Source: JAMXLO01 sp035569235
Lineage (GTDB): Bacteria > Pseudomonadota > Alphaproteobacteria > Acetobacterales > Acetobacteraceae
NCBI GenBank assembly: GCA_035569235.1
Contig: DATMND010000172.1
Span: forward strand, 1 to 26,895
Direction: 5' to 3'
DNA length: 26,895 bases
This document shows positions 7,456 through 15,564 of the stretch, one piece after another. Position numbers and translations under genes: made by a program. Every line of letters begins with the position of its first letter. Positions within the stretch are counted from its first letter, which is position 1. Under the pieces are notes generated by a model. It saw nothing but the letters and a program-made list of their open reading frames with translations. It was not told the origin of the DNA and made no database searches.

Positions 7456-9519
7456 ATGCCCAAAGTCACCGTGGACGGCATCGAGGTCGAAGTTCCCAAC
7501 GGCTCCTCCGTGCTGCAGGCTTGCGAGGCCGCGGGCAAGGAAATCCCCCGCTTCTGCTACCACGAGCGCCTGTCGATCGCTGGCAACTGCCGCATGTGCC
7601 TGGTTGAAATCGAGAAGGCCCCGCCGAAGCCGATCTCGTCCTGCACCTACCCGGTCGCCGACGGTATGGTTGTGCACACTGATTCCCCCATGGTGCGCAA
7701 CGGCCGCCGCGGCGTGATGGAATTCCTGCTGATCAACCATCCGCTCGACTGCCCGATCTGCGACCAGGGCGGCGAGTGCGACCTGCAGGACCAGGCGATG
7801 GGCTACGGCATGGACCACTCGCGCTATGCCGAGAACAAGCGCGCGGTGCAGGACAAGAATCTCGGCCCGCTGGTGAAGACGGTGATGACGCGCTGCATCC
7901 ACTGCACGCGCTGCATCCGCTTCATCACCGAAGTGGCCGGCGTGCCGGACCTCGGCGCGACCAGTCGCGGCGAGCACATGGAGGTCGGCACCTACGTGGA
8001 AAAGGCGCTGTCGTCCGAACTGTCCGGCAACATCATCGATCTCTGCCCGGTCGGCGCTCTGACGTCGAAGCCCTACGCGTTCGTCGCGCGGTCGTGGGAA
8101 TTGTCAAAGGTTGACAGCGTCGATGTGCTGGACGCCGTCGGCACCAACATACGCATCGACGCCCGTGGCCCCGAGGTGCTGCGCATCCTGCCGCGGCTGA
8201 ATGAAGACGTGAACGAAGAGTGGCTTGCCGACAAGTCGCGCTTCGCGCTCGACGGGCTGAAGCGCCGGCGTCTCGATCGTCCTTGGGTCCGACGCAACGG
8301 CAAGCTGGTGGAGGCGAGTTGGCCCGAAGCCTTCACCGCGATTGCGGAGAAGGTGCACGGAGTGGCGGGCGATCGCATCGGCGCGATAGCCGGCGACCTC
8401 GCCGATGCCGAAAGCATGTTGGCGCTGAAAGACCTGATGGTCGCGCTGGGTTCGGCGAACCTCGATTGCCGGCAGGACGGCGCCAGGCTCGATGCGTCCC
8501 GGCGCGACTTCTATACATTCAACACGACGATCGCCGGGATCGAGGAAGCCGATGCGATCCTGCTGATTGGCACCAACCCGCGCAAGGAAGCGCCGGTGCT
8601 GAATGCGCGCCTCCGCAAGCGCTGGCTGGCCGGCAATATTCCGATCGGTCTGATCGGCGCCGAGACCGACCTCACTTATCGCGTGCACCAACTCGGCACG
8701 GTACCCAGTGTGCTGAACGCGCTGCACAACGGTTCGCACGAATTCGCTAACCTGCTGCATGACGCCAAGCATCCGATGATCGTTGTCGGACAGGCGGCGC
8801 TGGCGCGTCCGGATGGCACAGCGGTGCTGGCCGCGACGTGGCGGCTCGCCACGTCGATGGGCGCGCTGACAACCGACTGGCATGGCTTCAACGTGTTGCA
8901 CACCGCGGCCGCGCGCGTTGGCGGCCTGGATCTCGGCTTGGTGCCCTGTACGAACGGCAAGTCGATGGCGCAGATGTTGGACGACGGCGTGGATGTCCTG
9001 TGGCTGCTCGGCGCCGACGAGTTCGACATGGCGCGGATCGGTGCCAATACGTTTGTGGTTTATCAGGGCCATCACGGCGACGCGGGCGCCGCGCGGGCCG
9101 ATGTGATCCTGCCCGGCGCCGCCTACACCGAAAAGTACGGCACCTATGTCAGCACCGAGGGCCGCGTGCAGCGCGGTTCGCTTGCGGTCTATCCACCCGG
9201 CGAGGCGCGCGAGGATTGGAAGATCCTGCGTGCCTTCAGCGAGACGATTGGTCAAACTCTGCCGTACGACACGATCGAGCAGTTGCGCGCGCGGCTGGAG
9301 CAGGTGAACCCGGTATTCGGACGCGTAGAGTTCCTGCCGCGCTTCGGCGCCACCGACCAGAGCGGGCCCTCCGGCGATCCGGCCGCTCTGTCCGACGCGC
9401 CGTTCGAGCCGGCGATCGTCAACTACTACCAGACAGACCCGATCAGTCGCGCAAGCCCCACGATGGCCGCCTGCACGGCGACCTTCGCGGCCACGCCGAT
9501 GGTCGCAGCGGCGGAATAG
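7456..9519 (+). CDS. nuoG: NADH-quinone oxidoreductase subunit G
   Basis: A 687-residue 75-kDa-type subunit, the largest peripheral one, relaying electrons from NuoF toward NuoI. Ligands visible: 2Fe-2S N1b at Cys34, Cys45, Cys48 and Cys63; 4Fe-4S N5 at His95, Cys99, Cys102 and Cys108; 4Fe-4S N4 at Cys147, Cys150, Cys153 and Cys197. No motif for the extra cluster N7 (present in E. coli and Thermus) is seen, so this is the mitochondrial-like form. The remaining part is the molybdopterin-oxidoreductase-like domain without cofactor motif. The start ATG has GGAAG 8 nt upstream. nuoH follows after 4 bp. Confidence 0.98.
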   Translation: MPKVTVDGIEVEVPNGSSVLQACEAAGKEIPRFCYHERLSIAGNCRMCLVEIEKAPPKPISSCTYPVADGMVVHTDSPMVRNGRRGVMEFLLINHPLDCPICDQGGECDLQDQAMGYGMDHSRYAENKRAVQDKNLGPLVKTVMTRCIHCTRCIRFITEVAGVPDLGATSRGEHMEVGTYVEKALSSELSGNIIDLCPVGALTSKPYAFVARSWELSKVDSVDVLDAVGTNIRIDARGPEVLRILPRLNEDVNEEWLADKSRFALDGLKRRRLDRPWVRRNGKLVEASWPEAFTAIAEKVHGVAGDRIGAIAGDLADAESMLALKDLMVALGSANLDCRQDGARLDASRRDFYTFNTTIAGIEEADAILLIGTNPRKEAPVLNARLRKRWLAGNIPIGLIGAETDLTYRVHQLGTVPSVLNALHNGSHEFANLLHDAKHPMIVVGQAALARPDGTAVLAATWRLATSMGALTTDWHGFNVLHTAAARVGGLDLGLVPCTNGKSMAQMLDDGVDVLWLLGADEFDMARIGANTFVVYQGHHGDAGAARADVILPGAAYTEKYGTYVSTEGRVQRGSLAVYPPGEAREDWKILRAFSETIGQTLPYDTIEQLRARLEQVNPVFGRVEFLPRFGATDQSGPSGDPAALSDAPFEPAIVNYYQTDPISRASPTMAACTATFAATPMVAAAE

Positions 9520-9523
9520 CGCG

Positions 9524-10540
9524 ATGCACGACTTCCTGTTCGACACCAACGTCGGCCTTGTCATCGTGACCTTCGCCGAAGCGCTCGCGCTGCTGGTGCC
9601 GCTGCTGATCGCGGTCGCCTATCTGACCTATGCGGAACGCAAGGTCCTCGCGGCGATGCAGTTGCGCAAGGGGCCGAACGTGGTGGGTTGGTTCGGCCTG
9701 ATGCAGCCTTTCGCAGACGCGCTGAAGATGGTCATGAAGGAGACGGTCATCCCGGCGGGGTCGAACCGGCTGCTGTTCCTGATGGCGCCGATGCTCACCT
9801 TCAGCCTGGCGATGATCGCGTGGGCGGTGATCCCGCTGGACGACGGCTGGGCGATCGCCGACATCAATGTCGGTATTCTTTACCTGTTCGCGATCAGCTC
9901 GCTCGGTGTCTACGGCATCATCATCGCCGGCTGGGCGTCGAATTCCAAATACGCCTTCCTTGGTGCGATGCGCAGTGCAGCCCAGATGGTGAGCTACGAA
10001 GTCTCCATGGGCTTCGTCATGGTGTCCGTTCTGCTCTGCGTCGGCAGCCTGAACCTGACCGACATCGTCCGCGCGCAGCAGAAGGTCTGGTTCTGCCTGC
10101 CGCTGTTCCCGATGTTCATCGTGTTCTTCATCTCGACACTGGCGGAAACCAGCCGCTCGCCCTTCGACCTGCCGGAAGGTGAAAGCGAGATCGTCGCCGG
10201 CTACTTCGTCGAGTATAGCGCCATGGCCTTCGCGCTGTTCTTCCTCGGCGAATACGCCAACATGATCCTGATGAGCGCGATGACCACGATCCTGTTCCTG
10301 GGCGGCTGGCTCGCGCCATTTGGCGTCGTGCCGTTCACCTGGATACCAGGACCGATCTGGTTCATCCTGAAGATCTGCTTCTGCCTGTTTTTCTTCCTCT
10401 GGGTGCGCGCGACCTTTCCGCGCTATCGCTATGACCAACTGATGCGGCTCGGCTGGAAGGTGTTTCTTCCGTTGTCGCTGATCTGGCTGACGCTGACCGC
10501 CGGCGCGCTGATGGCATTCGGGTGGCTGCCCAATGCGTAA
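9524..10540 (+). CDS. nuoH: NADH-quinone oxidoreductase subunit H
   Basis: A 338-residue membrane subunit (ND1 type) with about eight transmembrane segments. It closes the quinone-access channel where the membrane arm meets the peripheral arm. Conserved stretches are YLTYAERKVLAAMQLRKGPN near residues 33-52, YEVSMGF near 159-165, and SRSPFDLPEGESEIVAGYFVEYS with the acidic residues of the E-channel. It starts 4 bp after nuoG with a poor Shine-Dalgarno, suggesting coupled translation. It ends 15 bp before nuoI. Confidence 0.97.
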   Translation: MHDFLFDTNVGLVIVTFAEALALLVPLLIAVAYLTYAERKVLAAMQLRKGPNVVGWFGLMQPFADALKMVMKETVIPAGSNRLLFLMAPMLTFSLAMIAWAVIPLDDGWAIADINVGILYLFAISSLGVYGIIIAGWASNSKYAFLGAMRSAAQMVSYEVSMGFVMVSVLLCVGSLNLTDIVRAQQKVWFCLPLFPMFIVFFISTLAETSRSPFDLPEGESEIVAGYFVEYSAMAFALFFLGEYANMILMSAMTTILFLGGWLAPFGVVPFTWIPGPIWFILKICFCLFFFLWVRATFPRYRYDQLMRLGWKVFLPLSLIWLTLTAGALMAFGWLPNA

Positions 10541-10555
10541 CATGGAGCCTCGCTG

Positions 10556-11044
10556 ATGGCATTCCTGGACCGCACCGCACGCAGCATGCTGCTGGGCGAG
10601 CTTGTCGCCGGGCTCGGTCTGACTCTGCGCTACTTCTTCATGCCCAAGGCGACCATCAACTACCCGTACGAGAAAGGTCCGATCAGTCCGCGCTTCAAAG
10701 GCGAGCATGCGCTGCGCCGCTATCCGAACGGCGAGGAACGCTGCATCGCCTGCAAGCTGTGTGAGGCGATTTGCCCGGCTCAGGCGATCACCATCGAGGC
10801 CGAACCGCGCGAAGACGGCTCCCGCCGAACCACGCGCTACGACATCGACATGACGAAGTGCATCTATTGCGGCCTCTGCGAGGAAGCCTGCCCGGTCGAT
10901 GCCATCGTCGAAGGCCCGAACTTCGAGTTCGCCGCCGAGACGCGTGAAGAGTTGATGTTCAACAAGGACAAGCTGCTGGAGAACGGCGACCGCTGGGAAC
11001 CGGAACTCGCGCGCCGCCTCGAGCTGGACGCGCCCTATCGATGA
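10556..11044 (+). CDS. nuoI: NADH-quinone oxidoreductase subunit I
   Basis: A 162-residue ferredoxin-like subunit (TYKY type) with two 4Fe-4S clusters, N6a and N6b. Ligand sets are Cys63/66/69 with Cys73 (CIACKLCEAICP) and Cys102/105/108 with Cys112 (CIYCGLCEEACP). An amphipathic N-terminal stretch lies along the membrane. GGAG at 10544-10547 is the ribosome site. The stop overlaps the nuoJ start (ATGA). Confidence 0.98.
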   Translation: MAFLDRTARSMLLGELVAGLGLTLRYFFMPKATINYPYEKGPISPRFKGEHALRRYPNGEERCIACKLCEAICPAQAITIEAEPREDGSRRTTRYDIDMTKCIYCGLCEEACPVDAIVEGPNFEFAAETREELMFNKDKLLENGDRWEPELARRLELDAPYR

Positions 11045-11727
11045 TCGTGAATCTTTTCTTTTATCTCTTCGCGGTGATTCTGCTCGCCTCCGCCGCGATG
11101 GTGGTCAGCGCGCGGAATCCGGTTCACTCGGTGCTGTTCCTCATCCTATCCTTCTTCAACGCAGCGGCGCTGTTCCTGATCGCGGGCGCCGAGTTCCTCG
11201 CGATGATCCTGCTCATTGTCTATGTCGGCGCCGTCGCCGTGCTGTTCCTGTTCGTGGTGATGATGCTGGACGTGGACTTTGCCGAACTCCGTGGTGGCTT
11301 TCAGCGCTATCTGCCGGTCGGCGCTACAGTTGGCGCGGTGCTGTTCATCGAACTTGTGGTGGTCCTCGGCGGCTGGAAGTTCGCGCCCGACGCCGCGACG
11401 CTGCGGCTCTCTCCAGCGTCGGCACAGGTCAGCAACACCGCCGCACTCGGGCGGCTGCTGTATACCGACTATATCTTTCTGTTCCAGGCGGCGGGCCTGA
11501 TCCTGCTGGTGGCGATGATCGGCGCCATCGTCCTGACCCTGCGTGATCGCAAGACCTCGCGCCACCAGAGCATCCGCACGCAGACCGAGCGTACCGTCGC
11601 GGACACCATGGAGCTGGTGACGATGTCCCTGGGAGCGGGAACCAAGGAGGTCGGGATATTCACGCCGAAGGTAACGGAACCTGACACCCCGGAGGAAGTG
11701 CACGCCGGAGGCCAGCATGGGCATTGA
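11041..11727 (+). CDS. nuoJ: NADH-quinone oxidoreductase subunit J
   Basis: A 228-residue membrane subunit (ND6 type) with five hydrophobic segments in the first ~165 residues; the helix AVAVLFLFVVMMLDVDF is the conserved transmembrane helix 3. It helps form the proton path between the quinone site and NuoK. The start overlaps nuoI by 4 bp. A hydrophilic tail of about 60 residues (Thr/Glu/Pro-rich, ending GGQHGH) goes beyond the core fold, longer than in E. coli (184 residues). The end overlaps nuoK by 11 bp. Confidence 0.96.
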   Translation: MIVNLFFYLFAVILLASAAMVVSARNPVHSVLFLILSFFNAAALFLIAGAEFLAMILLIVYVGAVAVLFLFVVMMLDVDFAELRGGFQRYLPVGATVGAVLFIELVVVLGGWKFAPDAATLRLSPASAQVSNTAALGRLLYTDYIFLFQAAGLILLVAMIGAIVLTLRDRKTSRHQSIRTQTERTVADTMELVTMSLGAGTKEVGIFTPKVTEPDTPEEVHAGGQHGH

Positions 11728-12031
11728 AGTCGGCCTCGGTCACTTTCTGGTTGTCTCCGCGATCCTGCTTGTGCTTGGCATATTTGGCATCTTCCTCAAC
11801 CGCAAGAACGTCATCATCATCCTGATGTCGATCGAGCTGATCCTGCTCGCAGTCAACCTGAACCTGGTGGCATTTTCCGCCGCACTTGGCGATTTGGTCG
11901 GCCAGGTGTTCGCGATGTTCGTGCTCACCGTCGCCGCCGCCGAGTCAGCCATCGGGCTCGCCATCGTCGTGATCTATTTCCGCAACCGCGGCTCGATCCA
12001 GGTCGAGGACGTGAACCTGATGAAGGGCTGA
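11717..12031 (+). CDS. nuoK: NADH-quinone oxidoreductase subunit K
   Basis: A 104-residue subunit (ND4L type) with three transmembrane helices and two conserved buried glutamates, in MSIELILLAVNLN and AAAESAIGLAI, that take part in proton transfer. The start ATG overlaps the nuoJ end by 11 bp and has GGAG at 11707-11710. It is followed by a GC-rich inverted repeat that carries the nuoL ribosome site. Confidence 0.97.
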   Translation: MGIEVGLGHFLVVSAILLVLGIFGIFLNRKNVIIILMSIELILLAVNLNLVAFSAALGDLVGQVFAMFVLTVAAAESAIGLAIVVIYFRNRGSIQVEDVNLMKG

Positions 12032-12054
12032 GCGAGTGGCGGCGACGAAAAAAG

Positions 12055-12099
12055 TCCTCCCCCTCCCCCCAACCCCCTCCCGCAAGGGGAGGGGGAGGA
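12055..12099. repeat. GC-rich inverted repeat (type C) holding the nuoL ribosome site
   Basis: TCCTCCCCCTCCCC (12055-12068) is the exact reverse complement of 12086-12099. Inside it, 12073-12081 can instead pair with 12087-12095 (9 bp, loop GCAAG). The right arm overlaps GGAGGAG (12094-12100), the strong Shine-Dalgarno of nuoL. The outer pairing would hide that site, and the inner pairing would leave most of it free. Confidence 0.85.
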
Positions 12100-12106
12100 G
12101 CACGCC

Positions 12107-14038
12107 ATGATCTACGCCGTCGCGGTCTTCGCGCCTCTGTTCGGTTCGCTGGTCGCCGGTCTGCTCGGCCGCTCGATCGGCGACCGCGCCGCCACAGCCG
12201 TTTCGATTCTGTGCATGCTGGTTGCTGCGGCGCTTGGGCCGATCGCCTGCTTCCAGCTCATATCCGGCCACAGCGACCCTGGTGTCGTTTCGCTCGGAAC
12301 CTGGGTCGAGGCGGGACATTTCCACGCCGACTGGGTGCTGCGCTACGACCCGCTGTCAGCCGTGATGGTCGCAATGGTGACGTTCGTCGCCATGCTGATC
12401 CACGTCTATTCGATCGGCTACTTGGCGCACGACGCCTACCCGCGATATCGCTTCTTCGCCTACCTCTCGCTGTTCACCTTCTCCATGCTGATGCTGGTGA
12501 CCGCCGACAACCTGCTGCAACTGTTCTTCGGGTGGGAAGGCGTAGGCCTCTGCTCCTACCTGCTGATCGGCTACTGGTACGACCGGCCGGCCGCCAACGC
12601 CGCGGCGATCAAGGCGTTCATCGTCAACCGCATCGGCGATCTCGCCTTCATAGTGGGCGTCGCATTGGTCTTCCTGAAATTCGGCTCGGTTGAGTTCGGC
12701 ACGATCTTCCCGGCTGTCGGACAACACGAGGCCGACACCTATTCGGTACTTGGCGGCACCTTCCCCGCGTTCGAGGTCATCGGCGTGCTACTGTTCATCG
12801 GCGCGATGGGAAAGTCGGCGCAGATCGGCCTGCATGTCTGGCTGCCCGACGCGATGGAAGGTCCGACGCCGGTCTCCGCGCTGATCCATGCCGCCACCAT
12901 GGTCACCGCCGGCGTGTTCCTGATCGCGCGCATGTCGCCGCTCTACGAATTCGCGCCGTTCGCGCTCGGCATGGTCACCTTCATTGGCGCGACCACCGCG
13001 CTGTTCGCCGCCACCATCGGCTGCGCGCAGAACGACATCAAGCGCGTGATCGCCTACTCGACCTGCTCGCAGCTCGGCTACATGTTCACCGCGGCCGGTG
13101 TCGGCGCCTTCCAGGTGTCGATCTTCCACCTGATCACCCACGCCTTCTTCAAGGCGCTGCTGTTCCTCAGCGCCGGGTCGGTCATTCATGCCATGTCCGA
13201 CGAACAGGACATGCGCAAGATGGGCGGGCTGTGGCGCATGATCCCGTGGACCTGTGCGGTGATGTGGGTCGGCGCCCTGGCGCTCGCCGGCATTCCGCCG
13301 TTCGCGGGCTATTACTCCAAGGACGCGATCATCGCTGCCGCCTACGCCGCCGGCACCGGCATCGGCAAGTACGGCTTCGTCTGCACCGTGCTTGCGGCGT
13401 TCCTCACCGCCTTCTACTCGTGGCGGCTGCTGTTCATGACGTTCAACGGCAGGCCGCGCGCTGACCACCACGTGCTGGAGCACGTGCACGAGAGCCCGCC
13501 GGTGATGATCGTGCCGCTGCTGGTGCTGGCCACCGGCGCGCTGGTCGCCGGCAAGCTGCTCGATCCATGGTTCATCGGCGAGGGCTGGCAGGCGTTCTGG
13601 AACGGCAGCATCTTCAACGCGCCCGACAACCACGTGCTCGCGGCGTTGGAGCATGTGCCGGCGTGGGCGGAGATGTCGCCGCTGGTCTTCGGCCTTGCAG
13701 GCATCGCGCTGGCCTACGTCATGTATATCGCCTACCCGCTGCTGCCGATGCGGCTGGCCAGCCAGTTCCGCGGCATTTATCTGTTCCTGCTGAACAAGTG
13801 GTATTTCGACGAACTCTATGACGCGATCTTCGTGCAGCCGATGATCCGGCTGGCGCGGATTCTGTGGCAGACCGGCGATGCGACGATCATCGACGGCGTG
13901 CCGAACGGCTTGGCGGAACTCACGGTGGACGGCTCGCGCCAGGCGGTGAAAATCCAGACCGGCTCGCTCGCCGTCTATGCATTTGTCATGCTGATCGGCG
14001 TCGTGGTGCTGGTCGGCCTGTTCCTGCTGTCGCGGTGA
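12107..14038 (+). CDS. nuoL: NADH-quinone oxidoreductase subunit L
   Basis: A 643-residue antiporter-like proton-pumping subunit (ND5 type) at the far end of the membrane arm, with about 14-16 hydrophobic helices and the long lateral helix at the C-terminus. The pump glutamate lies in FFGWEGVGLCSYLLIGYW. The central Lys lies in GAMGKSAQIGLHVWLPDAMEGPTPVSALIHAATMV. The start ATG has GGAGGAG at 12094-12100, inside the type C repeat. nuoM starts 5 bp after the stop. Confidence 0.98.
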   Translation: MIYAVAVFAPLFGSLVAGLLGRSIGDRAATAVSILCMLVAAALGPIACFQLISGHSDPGVVSLGTWVEAGHFHADWVLRYDPLSAVMVAMVTFVAMLIHVYSIGYLAHDAYPRYRFFAYLSLFTFSMLMLVTADNLLQLFFGWEGVGLCSYLLIGYWYDRPAANAAAIKAFIVNRIGDLAFIVGVALVFLKFGSVEFGTIFPAVGQHEADTYSVLGGTFPAFEVIGVLLFIGAMGKSAQIGLHVWLPDAMEGPTPVSALIHAATMVTAGVFLIARMSPLYEFAPFALGMVTFIGATTALFAATIGCAQNDIKRVIAYSTCSQLGYMFTAAGVGAFQVSIFHLITHAFFKALLFLSAGSVIHAMSDEQDMRKMGGLWRMIPWTCAVMWVGALALAGIPPFAGYYSKDAIIAAAYAAGTGIGKYGFVCTVLAAFLTAFYSWRLLFMTFNGRPRADHHVLEHVHESPPVMIVPLLVLATGALVAGKLLDPWFIGEGWQAFWNGSIFNAPDNHVLAALEHVPAWAEMSPLVFGLAGIALAYVMYIAYPLLPMRLASQFRGIYLFLLNKWYFDELYDAIFVQPMIRLARILWQTGDATIIDGVPNGLAELTVDGSRQAVKIQTGSLAVYAFVMLIGVVVLVGLFLLSR

Positions 14039-14043
14039 GCCAG

Positions 14044-15564
14044 ATGAACGCAGCCGGCTTTCCTGTTCTGTCGCTGATCACCTGGCTGCCGCTGGTCGGC
14101 GGGCTGATCATCATGTGCGTGCGCGGCGACGAGGAGACCGTCGCTTCCAACGCGCGGTGGACGGCGCTTTGGACCAGTCTGATCGTGCTGGTGCTCTCGA
14201 TCGTCCTGTGGGTGAAGTTTGACACCGGCGAGGCAGGGTTCCAGTTCATCGAGGAGATCCCGTGGCTGCCGGAGTATGGCGTCGGCTACAAGCTGGGCGT
14301 CGACGGCATCTCGGTGTTGTTCGTCCTGCTGTCCACGCTGCTGACGCCGATCTGCATCCTGGCAAGCTGGGACGTCATCAAGCGTTCGGTGCGCGAATAC
14401 ATGCTGACCTTCCTCATCCTCGAGACGATGCTGGTGGGGTTGTTCTGCGCGCTCGACTTCGTGGTGTTCTACATATTCTTCGAGGGCGTGCTGATCCCGA
14501 TGTTCATTATCATCGGCGTCTGGGGTGGGTCGCGGCGCGTCTATTCGGCGTTCAAGTTCTTCCTGTTCACGCTGACCGGCTCGGTCCTGCTGCTGCTGGC
14601 GCTGCTCGCGATGTGGTTCCAGGCCGGCACCACCGACATCACCGTGCTGCTGAAGACGCCGATGCCGGTGGGGATGCAGAACTGGCTTTTCCTGGCGTTC
14701 CTTGCCTCGTTCGCGGTGAAGCTGCCGATGTGGCCGGTGCACACCTGGCTGCCGGACGCCCATGTCGAGGCGCCCACCGCGGGCTCCGTCATCCTGGCGG
14801 GCGTGCTGCTGAAGATGGGCGGCTATGGCTTCCTCCGCTTCTCCGTGCCGATGCTGCCGCAGGCATCGGCATCGTTCGCGCCGTTCATGTTCACGCTCTC
14901 GGTCGTGGCGGTGATCTACACATCGCTGGTCGCGCTGGCGCAGGAGGACATGAAGAAGCTGATCGCCTATTCGTCCGTCGCCCATATGGGCGTGGTGACG
15001 ATCGGGATCTTCACGTTCAACGTTCAGGGCGTCCAGGGGGCGCTGTTCCAGATGCTGTCGCACGGCATCGTGTCCGCCGCGCTGTTCCTCGTGGTAGGCG
15101 TGGTCTACGATCGTCTCCATACGCACGAGATAGCGCGCTTTGGCGGCTTGGCCGATCGCATGCCGCTCTACGCGACGACCTTCATGATTTTCACGCTGGC
15201 CTCGATGGGGCTTCCTGGCACATCGGGGTTCGTCGGTGAGTTCCTGGTGATCGTGGGGTCGTTGCAGGTGAACTTCTGGCTGGCGCTGCTCGGCGCAACC
15301 GGCATGATCCTGGGCGCGGCCTACATGCTGTATCTCTATCGCAGGATAATCTTCGGCCGTCTCACCAAAGAGGACCTGCGCTCCATCCTCGATTTGTCGC
15401 CCCGCGAAATCGCGGTGTTCGCCCCGTTGATCCTGCTAACCTTGTGGATGGGCATCTATCCTTCGGCCTTTACCGGCTTCTGGGATGCCAGCGTGGCGGC
15501 GATGGTGCAGCACCACACAGCGGCAATCACACCCGCGGTCCAGGTGGCCGGGATGGTGCACTGA
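14044..15564 (+). CDS. nuoM: NADH-quinone oxidoreductase subunit M
   Basis: A 506-residue antiporter-like proton-pumping subunit (ND4 type) of the membrane arm. Key residues are the Glu in FFEGVLIPMFIIIG and the Lys in FAVKLPMWPVHTWLPDAHVEAPTAGSV. The frame is open upstream inside nuoL, but that part translates to an Arg-rich non-homologous sequence, so ATG 14044 is chosen; a weak GGTGAG (14034-14039) overlaps the nuoL stop. The stop overlaps the nuoN start as ATGA. Confidence 0.98.
   Translation: MNAAGFPVLSLITWLPLVGGLIIMCVRGDEETVASNARWTALWTSLIVLVLSIVLWVKFDTGEAGFQFIEEIPWLPEYGVGYKLGVDGISVLFVLLSTLLTPICILASWDVIKRSVREYMLTFLILETMLVGLFCALDFVVFYIFFEGVLIPMFIIIGVWGGSRRVYSAFKFFLFTLTGSVLLLLALLAMWFQAGTTDITVLLKTPMPVGMQNWLFLAFLASFAVKLPMWPVHTWLPDAHVEAPTAGSVILAGVLLKMGGYGFLRFSVPMLPQASASFAPFMFTLSVVAVIYTSLVALAQEDMKKLIAYSSVAHMGVVTIGIFTFNVQGVQGALFQMLSHGIVSAALFLVVGVVYDRLHTHEIARFGGLADRMPLYATTFMIFTLASMGLPGTSGFVGEFLVIVGSLQVNFWLALLGATGMILGAAYMLYLYRRIIFGRLTKEDLRSILDLSPREIAVFAPLILLTLWMGIYPSAFTGFWDASVAAMVQHHTAAITPAVQVAGMVH

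Noticed and set aside
8104..9564. 486-codon minus-strand frame opposite nuoG
   Set aside because: Antisense shadow created by codon bias; no motif.
9443..10708. 421-codon minus-strand frame opposite nuoH
   Set aside because: Very His/Gln/Glu/Arg-rich translation, the mirror of a hydrophobic membrane protein; not a gene.
13864..14043. N-terminal extension of nuoM into nuoL
   Set aside because: The translation is Arg-rich and unlike any NuoM; the normal hydrophobic N-terminus begins at ATG 14044.
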